Origin: Mumia flava | GTDB taxonomy: Bacteria; Actinomycetota; Actinomycetes; Propionibacteriales; Nocardioidaceae | DNA: 64,000 nucleotides | Assembly: GCF_002797495.1 (NCBI RefSeq) | Contig: NZ_PGEZ01000001.1 | Coordinates: forward strand, 1,488,001 to 1,552,000 | Direction of reading: 5' to 3' | In this document: positions 50,266 to 58,057 of the stretch, in pieces | How positions within the stretch are numbered: position 1 is the stretch's first letter | Layout: every line of letters begins with the position of its first letter | Position numbers and translations under genes: made by a program | Notes under the pieces: generated by a model | Told to the model about the DNA's origin: nothing | What the model saw: the letters and a program-made list of their open reading frames with translations, nothing else | Database searches by the model: none

Positions 50266-51804
50266 TCAGCGCGAGAGGCGCACCCGCTCGGGCGCATGCA
50301 GCCGCACCATCACCCGCGAGACGTTCGGAGGAACCCGACGGGCGGTCGCGAGCGAGACCACGATCATCACGACGAACGCGAGCGACACCGACCAGGCCGC
50401 CGGCCGCGCCAGCAGGATCGCCAGCCATCCCTCGTCCGAGCCGCGCACGATCGTCGCGACCACGGCGGCCCCCGAGCCGAGGCCCCCGGCCAGCATCCCG
50501 GCGATCGCCCCCGGGGCCGTCAGACGGCGCCACCAGATCCCGAGGACCAGCAGCGGGCAGAACGTCGACGCGGCGACGGCAAACGCGAAGCCGACCGACG
50601 ACGCGACGGCGATCCGGTCGGAGACCAGGGCGAGCAGCAGCGGCACCGAGGCCCCGAGGACTGCCGCGACGCGCAGTGGCGGCACGCCTTCGGTCGCCGG
50701 GCCGCTCAGCGCTGCCGGGCGCAGCGCCGCGACCCACCGGCCGACCGGCCCCTGCGCGACCACGCCCGCGATCGACATCGTGAGCCCTGACGACGTCGAC
50801 AGGAAGGCCGCGAACGCGCCCGCGGTCAGCAACGCGCCCAGCACGTCCCCCAGCGAACCCCCGATCATGCGGCCCGGCAGGGCGAGCACCACGATGTCGC
50901 TGTGCCCGGTCCCGGCCAGGTCGCTGGCGTAGACGCGGCCGATCAGGCCGTACATCGCCGGCATCAGGTAGAACAGCCCGAGCAGTCCCAGCACGAGCAG
51001 CGTCGTCCGCCGCGCGGCGTCGCCGTCGGGGTTGGTGTAGAACCGCACCACCACGTGCGGCAGCCCCATCGTCCCGAGGAACAGCGCGATCATCAGGGAG
51101 TACGTCGCGTACATCGCGATCCCGGTGCCCTGGTACGACAGCGGCGACAGCCAGCCTTCGCCCACACCGACGTCCGCCGGGCTGGGACGGCCGTCGCGGG
51201 TCCATGCGTGCAGCAGGAAGATCAGCGGGACGCCCAGCGCGGTGAGCTTCAGCCAGTACTGGAACGCCTGGACGAACGTGATGCTGCGCATCCCGCCGGA
51301 GATCACGTTCACGACCACGACGACCGCCACGAGGACGGCGCCCACCCAGGGCGGGGACCCGGTGACGGTGTGGAGGACCAGACCGGCGCCCTGGAACTGC
51401 GGCATCAGGTAGAGCCAGCCGATCACCACCACCAGCACGCTCGCCAGCGCCCGGGCGTACGGCGAGGGCACGCGGATCTGGGTGAAGTCGGGCAGCGTGT
51501 ACGCCCCCGACCGGCGCAGCGGTGCCGCGACGAACGCGAGCAGCAGCAGGTAGCCGGCCGTCCAGCCGACACTGAACCACAGCATGTCCGCGCCGTAGGT
51601 GAGGATCAGTCCGGCGATCCCGAGGTACGACGCCGCGGAGAGGTACTCGCCGCCGATCGCCGATCCGTTCCACAGCGGGCTGACGGATCGGGACGCGACG
51701 TAGAAGTCCGAGGTCGTCCGGCTGAACCGCAGCCCGAAGAACCCGATCGCCAGGGTCACGACGGCGACGACGATGACGGCGACGGCCGCGTACGTGCTGT
51801 TCAC
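50266..51804 (-). CDS. sodium/solute symporter (cation-acetate type)
   Basis: A 512-residue SSS-family symporter with thirteen or so membrane helices. FYVASRSVSPLWNGSAIGGEYLSAASYLGIAGL carries the sodium-binding region, WTAGYLLLLAFVAAPLRRSGAYTLPDF is conserved, and MGLPHVVVRFYTNPD and AFAAFLSTSSGLTMSIAG match the acetate/monocarboxylate (ActP/MctC) branch. GTG 51804 was chosen for family length. It is the last gene of a unit with a LytS-type kinase, a LytTR regulator and a small membrane protein, and so is their probable target. Confidence 0.9.
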   Translation of the reverse strand: MNSTYAAVAVIVVAVVTLAIGFFGLRFSRTTSDFYVASRSVSPLWNGSAIGGEYLSAASYLGIAGLILTYGADMLWFSVGWTAGYLLLLAFVAAPLRRSGAYTLPDFTQIRVPSPYARALASVLVVVIGWLYLMPQFQGAGLVLHTVTGSPPWVGAVLVAVVVVVNVISGGMRSITFVQAFQYWLKLTALGVPLIFLLHAWTRDGRPSPADVGVGEGWLSPLSYQGTGIAMYATYSLMIALFLGTMGLPHVVVRFYTNPDGDAARRTTLLVLGLLGLFYLMPAMYGLIGRVYASDLAGTGHSDIVVLALPGRMIGGSLGDVLGALLTAGAFAAFLSTSSGLTMSIAGVVAQGPVGRWVAALRPAALSGPATEGVPPLRVAAVLGASVPLLLALVSDRIAVASSVGFAFAVAASTFCPLLVLGIWWRRLTAPGAIAGMLAGGLGSGAAVVATIVRGSDEGWLAILLARPAAWSVSLAFVVMIVVSLATARRVPPNVSRVMVRLHAPERVRLSR

Positions 51805-51820
51805 GCCCACCGCCGCTCCG

Positions 51821-52165
51821 TCAGGGCCGCTCGACCAGGTCGGCGAACGCGCGCTCGTGGTGCGCGGAGCGACGGACCACGACGTAGCCCAGGACCAGCA
51901 GCACCGGGTACGGCGCGACCCCGAGGAGCCACCACGGCACCGGCAGCGGCCCCCAGCTGATCGTGCCGAGGTCCGACAGCACGAGGAACACGAGCGGAAG
52001 GATCCCCAGGGTCGCCGCCAGCGCCAGCGTGACACCGACAGCGAGCCTGAACTGCGAGCGCACCAACGAGCGCACGTAGACCTCGCCGATCGCCGTGCCG
52101 TCGTCGATCTCCTCGGCCACGCTGCGGCGCCGGTGCGGCGGGGCCACGGTCCGCGGGCTCGTCAC
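51821..52165 (-). CDS. small two-helix membrane protein (DUF485-like position)
   Basis: A 114-residue protein with two membrane helices (about 45-68 and 83-103) and a cytoplasmic, Arg/His-rich N-terminus. It precedes the symporter by 16 bp, the place that DUF485 proteins hold in acetate symporter operons, but the sequence does not clearly show the DUF485 signature. It probably aids or adjusts the symporter. GTG 52165 follows the LytTR stop by 35 bp. Confidence 0.7.
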   Translation of the reverse strand: MTSPRTVAPPHRRRSVAEEIDDGTAIGEVYVRSLVRSQFRLAVGVTLALAATLGILPLVFLVLSDLGTISWGPLPVPWWLLGVAPYPVLLVLGYVVVRRSAHHERAFADLVERP

Positions 52166-52200
52166 CCGAACCCGCGCCGGGCGCGATCCGCCCTCCGGGC

Positions 52201-52959
52201 TCACCGGAGCGGACCCGTACGGCCGGCGCGGTGGGCGACGAGGTCCCGCAGGTCTCGTACGTGGCGGCGGGCGACCTGCAGCTCGGCGAGAGGGCGGCCG
52301 TCGACCTCGACGAGCACGGTGCAACGGCCCTCGTGCGTACGGACCTCGCGGACCCGAGACCCGGCGACCAGGAGGCTGCGGTGCAGCCGCACGAACCCGG
52401 CGGGCGCCCAGTCCCGCTCCAGCGCGGCCAGCGACGTCCGCAGCAGGTGCGTCGACCCGTCGACCGTGTGCAGCCGGACGTAGTCGCCCTGCGCCTCCAC
52501 GTACGCCACGTCGGAACGGCTGACGAACCGGGTGACCCCGGCCAGCTCCACCGCGACCACCTCGTCCGCGGCCGGCTCCGGGTCGCGGCGGCCCGTCCCG
52601 CTGCCCAGCACCCGCCGTACGCTCTCGCGCAGCCGCGACTCGGCGATCGGCTTCAGCACGTAGTCGACCGCGTCGAGGTCGAACGCGTCCACCGCGTGGT
52701 CCTCGTGAGCGGTGACGAAGACGACCTTCGGAGGCACCCGGTAGTGACCCAGGACGCGGGCGACGTCCAGGCCGGACAGCTCGGGCATCGCGATGTCCAG
52801 GAAGACGGCGTCGGCCTCGCACTCCTCGAGCGCCCGCAGCACCTCGGCGCCCGACGACGCCGAACGCACCTGGCTGACCCTCTCGTCGCGACCGAGCAGA
52901 TAGACCAGCTCGTCCAACGTGGGGGGTTCGTCGTCGGCGACGAGTACGGACAGACCCAT
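52201..52959 (-). CDS. LytTR-family response regulator
   Basis: A 252-residue regulator. The receiver has VLVADDEPPTL, the aspartate in AVFLDIAMPELSG and K in YVLKPI. The LytTR DNA-binding domain (about 145-245) has FVSRSDVAYVEAQGDYVRLHT and LHRSLLV. LytTR regulators bind tandem sites of about 9 bp each upstream of their targets. ATG 52959 lacks a ribosome binding site but has a TAGAAT element 7 nt upstream, inside the end of the APH gene, so it may have its own transcript. The cognate kinase is one gene further upstream. Confidence 0.94.
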   Translation of the reverse strand: MGLSVLVADDEPPTLDELVYLLGRDERVSQVRSASSGAEVLRALEECEADAVFLDIAMPELSGLDVARVLGHYRVPPKVVFVTAHEDHAVDAFDLDAVDYVLKPIAESRLRESVRRVLGSGTGRRDPEPAADEVVAVELAGVTRFVSRSDVAYVEAQGDYVRLHTVDGSTHLLRTSLAALERDWAPAGFVRLHRSLLVAGSRVREVRTHEGRCTVLVEVDGRPLAELQVARRHVRDLRDLVAHRAGRTGPLR

Positions 52960-52966
52960 GCGCGGG

Positions 52967-52972
52967 ATTCTA
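52967..52972 (-). promoter_or_regulatory. internal leaderless-type promoter of the LytTR gene
   Basis: TAGAAT lies 7 nt before ATG 52959 and overlaps the TAG stop of the APH-type gene. A GTGACG hexamer 18 bp further up fits a -35. Confidence 0.6.
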
Positions 52973-54004
52973 AGCGCGGTCTGTGGCGTGCGTCACGCCC
53001 GGCAGGGCGACGGTCTCCAGCAGCCAGTCCGGACTCGCCGTCGCGAGCTCGGGGGCGGCCTCGGCCACCGAGGGTGTCACGATCCGGCGCCAGCTCTCCG
53101 AGCGGCACAGACAACCGAGGACGAGGGCGCCCGGGAGCGCCGCCCTCAGGGCGGCCGGGTCGGTCGCGTCGGCCCACACGTCGAACGCAGCGTCGACGAC
53201 CGGGGCGAGCTCCGGGTCGTCGAGCGACGTGCCGCGGGCGCGGGCCGCGAACCGCAACGGCACGAGCAGGTCGGCCAGCGGGCTCGACAGCAGCGCGTCG
53301 CCGAGGTCGAACACCGCCCAGGACGCGTCGGGCGCCCCCGGCGCGAACACGTTGCTGGTGTGCAGGTCGTTGTGCACCAACGTGTCCGGCAGCCCGAGCC
53401 GATCGAGGGCGCCGAGCGCATCCCCCAGGGCCGGCATGGCCTTCCGGAGGCCGGTCAGTGCCTCGGGCGCGACTGCCGCAGGATCGTCCGCCGCGATCAT
53501 GGCGATCTCCTCGGTCCGCCGTTGGAGGTAGGCGAGGGCGTCACCGGCTCCCAGGACATCGACCCCGGAGCCGGTGAGCGCACCGGTGTGGTCGGCGAGC
53601 GCCCTGGCCGTGGCCGCCCAGCGACCGACCACCTCGGCCCAGACCTCGACCTCGGTGTCACGGCGGAGGTCGTGGACCGTGCAGCCGCCGTCGGGCATCA
53701 GGAGCCAGCCCCGGTCGCCGTCCACGGCGATCGGGTCCAGGACGGCCCCCGGCACGAGGGAGGAGAGCGTCGCGACCAGCGCTGCCTCGTGGCGCTGGGC
53801 CGTCACGTTGTCCTTGAACCAGACCGTTCCGCGGTCGGTCGGGATCCTCAGCACGATCGCCCACGGTCTCCGCTCGACCTGCTCGGGCGCACCGGTGCGC
53901 ACCCGTCCGGCCGGGCGAAGCATCGCGTCGACCCATGCGGCGACCTCAGCGGGCCAGCTCTTCGGGTCGGCGCACCAGTCCGGCGCCTCCACCGACGGGG
54001 TCAT
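52970..54004 (-). CDS. APH-type phosphotransferase inside a two-component operon
   Basis: A 344-residue aminoglycoside phosphotransferase/choline kinase fold. TVWFKDN in the N-lobe holds the ATP-binding lysine, LVHNDLHTSNVF (about 210-220) the catalytic Asp and Asn, and WAVFDLGDALLSSP the metal-binding Asp. ATG 54004 overlaps the kinase stop in ATGA; the stop is 10 bp before the LytTR regulator. The fold covers antibiotic, sugar, fructosamine and protein-like small-molecule kinases. The fixed location between sensor and regulator suggests a role in the same pathway rather than drug resistance. Confidence 0.85.
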   Translation of the reverse strand: MTPSVEAPDWCADPKSWPAEVAAWVDAMLRPAGRVRTGAPEQVERRPWAIVLRIPTDRGTVWFKDNVTAQRHEAALVATLSSLVPGAVLDPIAVDGDRGWLLMPDGGCTVHDLRRDTEVEVWAEVVGRWAATARALADHTGALTGSGVDVLGAGDALAYLQRRTEEIAMIAADDPAAVAPEALTGLRKAMPALGDALGALDRLGLPDTLVHNDLHTSNVFAPGAPDASWAVFDLGDALLSSPLADLLVPLRFAARARGTSLDDPELAPVVDAAFDVWADATDPAALRAALPGALVLGCLCRSESWRRIVTPSVAEAAPELATASPDWLLETVALPGVTHATDRA

Positions 54005-55089
54005 CGCTCCGTCCCGGGGGCGTACTTGGGGATCCGTACGGTCACCTTGGTGCCGGCGCCGCGCTCGGTCTCGACGACGATCCCGTACGCGTCGCCGTAG
54101 ACCGCTCGCATCCGCGCGTCGACGTTGCCGAGGCCGACCGACTCCCGGACGGCACCGGAGAGCGCACGGCGGATCCGGTCCGGGTCCTCGCCGACCCCGT
54201 CGTCCTCGATGGTGATCACGGCCTCCGTGCCGGAGTCACGAGCGAGCACGACGACCTGGCCGGCGGCGGCCTTGCGCTCCAGACCGTGCCGGACCGCGTT
54301 CTCGACCAGCGGCTGGATCGACAGGAAGGGCAGCGTCACGCTCAGCACCTCGGGGGCGACCTGCACCGTCACCTGGAGCCGGTCGCCGAACCGCGCCTTC
54401 TCCAGCACCAGGTAGCGCTCGATCGAGCGGAGCTCGTCGGCCAGCGTCGTGAACTCGCCGTGACGTCGGAAGGAGTAGCGGGTGAAGTCGGCGAACTCGA
54501 GCAGCAGCTCGCGCGCACGCTCGGGGTCGGTCCGGACGAACGAGGCGATCGCGCCGAGCGAGTTGTAGACGAAGTGGGGCGAGATCTGCGCCCGGAGCGC
54601 CCGCAGCTCGGCTTCCATCAGGGCGGTGCGGGAGCGGTCGAGCTCGGCCAGCTCCAGCTGCGCGGAGACCCACCGGGCCACCTCGTCGGTCGCGCGGGCG
54701 AGCCCGGCCGAGGTGTCGTCGGCGAACACGACGACCGCTCCGACCACCGCGTCCTCCACGGTCAGGGGTGCCACGATCGCGTGCGGGTGGCGGGCCGTCG
54801 GCGTCCGGAACGCCCCGGTCGCCCCGTGCTCGATCACCCGACGTGCCAGGTCCCAGGCGTGCTCGGCGCGGACCCGGGTGCCGTCCGTCGCGAGCACCCG
54901 CTCGGTGTCGGTGAGGACCACGGCCGGCGACCCGAGGAGAGCACGCAGGTGCTTGAGCGCACGCTCGGCCGACTCCTCGTCGAGACCGCGGCGCAGCGCG
55001 CGTCCGGCCAGCGAGGCCGTGTGGAGCGTCTCGTAGGTCGCCCGGTCCTCCGGGGAGCCGAGGCGGCGACGCGACCGCGTGGTGCGCAT
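54001..55089 (-). CDS. soluble LytS-type sensor histidine kinase
   Basis: A 362-residue kinase without membrane helices. A GAF-like sensor (about residues 30-150, with TDTERVLATDG and VVGAVVVFAD) is followed by the His_kinase domain ELRALRAQISPHFVYNSLGAIASF (H172 phosphorylated) and an HATPase with QPLVENAVRHGLE, EDDGVG and GLGNVDARM. In transporter-bearing LytS/LytTR families (BtsSR, YpdAB) the kinase senses pyruvate at the membrane; here it must sense a cytoplasmic ligand or a partner protein. ATG 55089 has CACACT 6 nt upstream, a weak -10. Confidence 0.92.
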   Translation of the reverse strand: MRTTRSRRRLGSPEDRATYETLHTASLAGRALRRGLDEESAERALKHLRALLGSPAVVLTDTERVLATDGTRVRAEHAWDLARRVIEHGATGAFRTPTARHPHAIVAPLTVEDAVVGAVVVFADDTSAGLARATDEVARWVSAQLELAELDRSRTALMEAELRALRAQISPHFVYNSLGAIASFVRTDPERARELLLEFADFTRYSFRRHGEFTTLADELRSIERYLVLEKARFGDRLQVTVQVAPEVLSVTLPFLSIQPLVENAVRHGLERKAAAGQVVVLARDSGTEAVITIEDDGVGEDPDRIRRALSGAVRESVGLGNVDARMRAVYGDAYGIVVETERGAGTKVTVRIPKYAPGTER

Positions 55090-55279
55090 GGCGGGAGTGT
55101 GTCATGAGACTCACTCCCGCGTCGGATGCGTGGATTCGACCACCGATCCCGTACGGTGGCACCAGGACGCCCCCGGCGTCCGCGGTCGTCTGTCGAGCGG
55201 TGCGCCTCGCACCCTCCCCGTCCTCTTCGTGAGCGATGGCCGGCAACCACGGCCTCCCTCCGACTCGAAGGACACCTCT

Positions 55280-56716
55280 GTGCCCAGCTTCGCCGACCTC
55301 GGCGTGCCCGCGCCCATCGTCGCCTCCCTCCGTGAGCGCGGCATCACCGAGCCGTTCCCGATCCAGGCGGCCTCGCTCCCCGACTCTCTCGCCGGCCGCG
55401 ACGTCCTCGGCCGGGGCCGTACGGGCTCCGGGAAGACCGTCGCGTTCAGCGTCCCGCTCCTCGCCACCCTCGACGGCAGCAGCCGGCGCCGCGAGCCGGG
55501 GCGCCCCCGTGCGCTCGTGCTGGTGCCGACCCGCGAGCTCGCGACCCAGGTGCTCGACACCCTCGCACCGCTCGCGCAGTCGCTGCGGCTGCGCACCATG
55601 ACGATCTTCGGCGGCGTCGGCCAGAACCCTCAGGTCACCAAGCTGCGCAACGGCGTCGACGTCGTCGTCGCGACCCCGGGCCGCCTGGAGGACCTGATCG
55701 GGCAGGGTCACTGCGACCTGAGCCAGGTCGAGGTCACCGTGCTCGACGAGGCCGACCACATGGCCGACCTCGGCTTCCTGCCGGCCGTGCGCCGGCTTCT
55801 CGACCGCACCCCGCGGGACGCCCAGCGCCTGCTGTTCTCCGCGACGCTCGACAACGGCGTCGACACGCTCGTGAAGCGCTACCTCTCCAGCCCCGTCACC
55901 CACTCCGTCGACGACGCCAGCTCGCCCGTGCCGGACATGGAGCACCACGTGCTGACGGTGACCCGCGAGGGCAAGCCGACGCTCGTCGACGCGCTCGTCG
56001 CCGGACAGGGTCGGACCTTGGCCTTCACCCGGACGAAGCACCACGCGAAGCGCCTGGCCAAGAAGCTCACCACCTCGGGGATCCCCGCGGTGGAGCTGCA
56101 CGGCAACCTGAGCCAGAACGCCCGCCAGCGCAACCTCGCCGCGTTCGCCGACGGCAGCGTCCGGGTGCTCGTCGCGACCGACATCGCCGCCCGCGGGATC
56201 CACGTCGACGACGTGGGCCTCGTCGTGCACGTCGATCCCCCGGCCGAGCACAAGGCGTACCTCCACCGCTCGGGCCGCACCGCCCGTGCCGGCGCCTCCG
56301 GCGTCGTCGTCACCGTGGCGACCCCCGACCAGCGTCGTGACGTGCGGAGCCTCATGCGCGCAGCCTCGATCAAGCCGGCCGAGCACGACGTCGCCGTCGA
56401 CGACGCGATCGTTGCGCGGCTGGTCGGGCCCGAGGCCGAGCGGGTCGCTCCGCCTGCGCCGGACTCGTCCGGCGGCGGCAACGGCGGCCGCGGCAACGGC
56501 GGTCGGGGCAACGGCGGTGGACGCCCGGGAGGATCCCGCGGCGGGGACGACGTCGCCCCGCGCTCCGGCTCACGGCGCCGTCGTGGGGGCCGGTCGCGCG
56601 GCGGTCGCGGTGGCGCGCGCCCAGCGGCGAGCGGCGGCAGCAGCTCGGGTCGCTCCGGCGGCGGCCGTACCGACGGCTCGAAGGGCCGCCCGGCCGGCTC
56701 CCAGCGCCGCGGCTGA
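55280..56716 (+). CDS. DEAD-box RNA helicase with RG-rich tail
   Basis: A 478-residue helicase. Q-motif FADLGVPAPIVASLRERGITEPFPIQ, motif I GRTGSGKT, PTRELA, TPGR, motif II LDEADHM, motif III SAT, and motif VI HRSGRTARAG are all intact. The last 80 residues are Gly/Arg/Ser-rich (GGGNGGRGNGGRG and similar), an RNA-binding tail. GTG 55280 follows GAAGGA. The 190-bp region between it and the kinase gene is long for this window and may hold a 5' leader, as in cold-shock helicases; no fold could be named. Confidence 0.94.
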   Translation: MPSFADLGVPAPIVASLRERGITEPFPIQAASLPDSLAGRDVLGRGRTGSGKTVAFSVPLLATLDGSSRRREPGRPRALVLVPTRELATQVLDTLAPLAQSLRLRTMTIFGGVGQNPQVTKLRNGVDVVVATPGRLEDLIGQGHCDLSQVEVTVLDEADHMADLGFLPAVRRLLDRTPRDAQRLLFSATLDNGVDTLVKRYLSSPVTHSVDDASSPVPDMEHHVLTVTREGKPTLVDALVAGQGRTLAFTRTKHHAKRLAKKLTTSGIPAVELHGNLSQNARQRNLAAFADGSVRVLVATDIAARGIHVDDVGLVVHVDPPAEHKAYLHRSGRTARAGASGVVVTVATPDQRRDVRSLMRAASIKPAEHDVAVDDAIVARLVGPEAERVAPPAPDSSGGGNGGRGNGGRGNGGGRPGGSRGGDDVAPRSGSRRRRGGRSRGGRGGARPAASGGSSSGRSGGGRTDGSKGRPAGSQRRG

Positions 56717-56783
56717 GGCGTCCCGGTCGAGGACGGCGACCTGATACTCGGCCGAGACTCCCGTCCACTTCCTCGCGGAATCA

Positions 56784-56852
56784 CGCGAATCTCGACATTC
56801 CCGTTGTCCCGGCAACGCCGATGTCGAGACTCGCGCCGATGTCGAGACTCGC
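56784..56852. repeat. 18-bp direct repeat with an inverted partner
   Basis: GCCGATGTCGAGACTCGC occurs twice in a row (56817-56834 and 56835-56852). CGCGAATCTCGACAT at 56784-56798 is its inverted form with one mismatch, so a stem-loop can form with either copy. A TACGGT -10-like hexamer follows at 56870-56875, before the SMI1 gene. Confidence 0.6.
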
Positions 56853-56919
56853 GAGCCGTTACGCACCGGTACGGTCGGGTCGTCGATCACGGTGACCAGC
56901 CACGCGACCAGGAGGGACG

Positions 56920-57555
56920 ATGACATCAGGCGTCCGGACGCTCTGGGGCGAGATCCTCGAGATCCTCCACCGCCGGGCCGAGCTGACCGCCGGCACGCTG
57001 CGGGAGCCACGGCCTGGCGAGATCGAGCGCGCTGAGGCTCAGCTCTCTCTCACGTTCCCGGAGGAGCTGCGAGAGTGGTGGTCCCTGCACGACGGACAGC
57101 GCAGGACCGAGGGCGAGCGGCCGACGCCCGGCTCGGTGCTGCCGACATTCGACCTGGTGTCGCCGACCGAAGCCGCGGCGAAGGCCGTGATGATGCGCCA
57201 GATCTGGGACGACCTCCTGCGCGATGCCGACGTGCCCAACACGCCTCTCCCTGTCGCCGGGGTTCCCGCGCACCAGTGGATCCACCACTTCGTCCCGATC
57301 GGCGACGACCGCGGCGGCGAGGATCTCGTTGTCGATCTGCGGGGCGGGCCCGACCACGGGTGCCTGATGAGCTTCGACAAGGTCGAGTGCGACTACTTCG
57401 GGGTCCAGTGGCCCTCGATCGAGCACCTCCTGAGCGATGTCCTCGAGGTGCTGAGGACCGGCGGTTCGCTCCGCGGCTGGGTCCCGTCGTTCGAGGACGG
57501 CGCACTCCGGTGGGATCTCGACGTGGAGGCGCTCTCGGAGCAGCTGCGCGGCTGA
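56920..57555 (+). CDS. SMI1/KNR4 family protein
   Basis: A 211-residue protein. EIERAEAQLSLTFPEELREWWSLHDGQ is the typical SMI1/KNR4 start, and FVPIGDDRGGEDLVVDLRGGPDHGCLMSF and WPSIEHLLSDVLEVLRTG its middle and end. Bacterial members are frequently immunity proteins for polymorphic toxins, though many are stand-alone. No toxin, Rhs or secretion gene is nearby. ATG 56920 follows GGAGGGA. Confidence 0.88.
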   Translation: MTSGVRTLWGEILEILHRRAELTAGTLREPRPGEIERAEAQLSLTFPEELREWWSLHDGQRRTEGERPTPGSVLPTFDLVSPTEAAAKAVMMRQIWDDLLRDADVPNTPLPVAGVPAHQWIHHFVPIGDDRGGEDLVVDLRGGPDHGCLMSFDKVECDYFGVQWPSIEHLLSDVLEVLRTGGSLRGWVPSFEDGALRWDLDVEALSEQLRG

Positions 57556-57559
57556 CCCG

Positions 57560-58057
57560 TCAGACGGGGCGTTCGAGGCGCATCGCCTCGCCCCACGGCT
57601 CCGGCATCGCCCGGGCCCCGCGCTCGACGAAGCCGAGGCGGGCGTAGTACGCGATCAGCCTGGGATTGCTCACCCGGGCGTCGAGACGCAGGAAGGCACG
57701 ACCGTCGTCGGCAGCGCGGCGCGCAGCCCAGTCGAGCAGCACCTCGCCGAGCCCGCGACCGGCCTGCGCTCGTCGCACCATCAGCCCGTGGACGTAGAGC
57801 GCGTCGGTCGCCGTGCCGGGGACCAGGTCGTCCCAGAAGAACGGGTCGGACTCCATCAGCCGGATGGTCGCCTGGATCTGTCCGTCGTCGCGCAGCACCG
57901 ACCACTGCCCGGCCGCGATCTGGTCACGCACCTCGTCGGCGCCGACCTCCCCGACCTGCCACTGCTCGATCCCCTCGCGCTGCTGCCAGCGCGCGAGGTC
58001 GTCGCGCAGCGCCACGATCGACGCTGCGTCCAGGCGGTAGGCCGCGGCCGGGATCAC
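57560..58057 (-). CDS. GNAT-family acetyltransferase coupled to purL
   Basis: A 165-residue N-acetyltransferase. The acetyl-CoA-binding segment is [28 protein letters not shown], and [25 protein letters not shown] forms the C-terminal half. GTG 58057 overlaps the purL stop in GTGA, so it is co-translated with PurL, but no link to purine synthesis is known. Substrate is unknown. It ends 4 bp from the convergent SMI1 gene. Confidence 0.88.
   Translation of the reverse strand: MIPAAAYRLDAASIVALRDDLARWQQREGIEQWQVGEVGADEVRDQIAAGQWSVLRDDGQIQATIRLMESDPFFWDDLVPGTATDALYVHGLMVRRAQAGRGLGEVLLDWAARRAADDGRAFLRLDARVSNPRLIAYYARLGFVERGARAMPEPWGEAMRLERPV

Noticed and set aside
48863-51673. A 936-codon open frame on the minus strand
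   Set aside because: It covers the protease gene and part of the symporter in the wrong frame; the real products in the other frames have complete motifs.
52970-54004. Aminoglycoside resistance gene
   Set aside because: The fold is general for small-molecule kinases, and the operon context with sensor, regulator and symporter argues against a resistance role.
55090-55279. A named riboswitch or thermosensor before the helicase gene
   Set aside because: The gap is long enough for a leader, but no recognisable conserved RNA structure could be identified.
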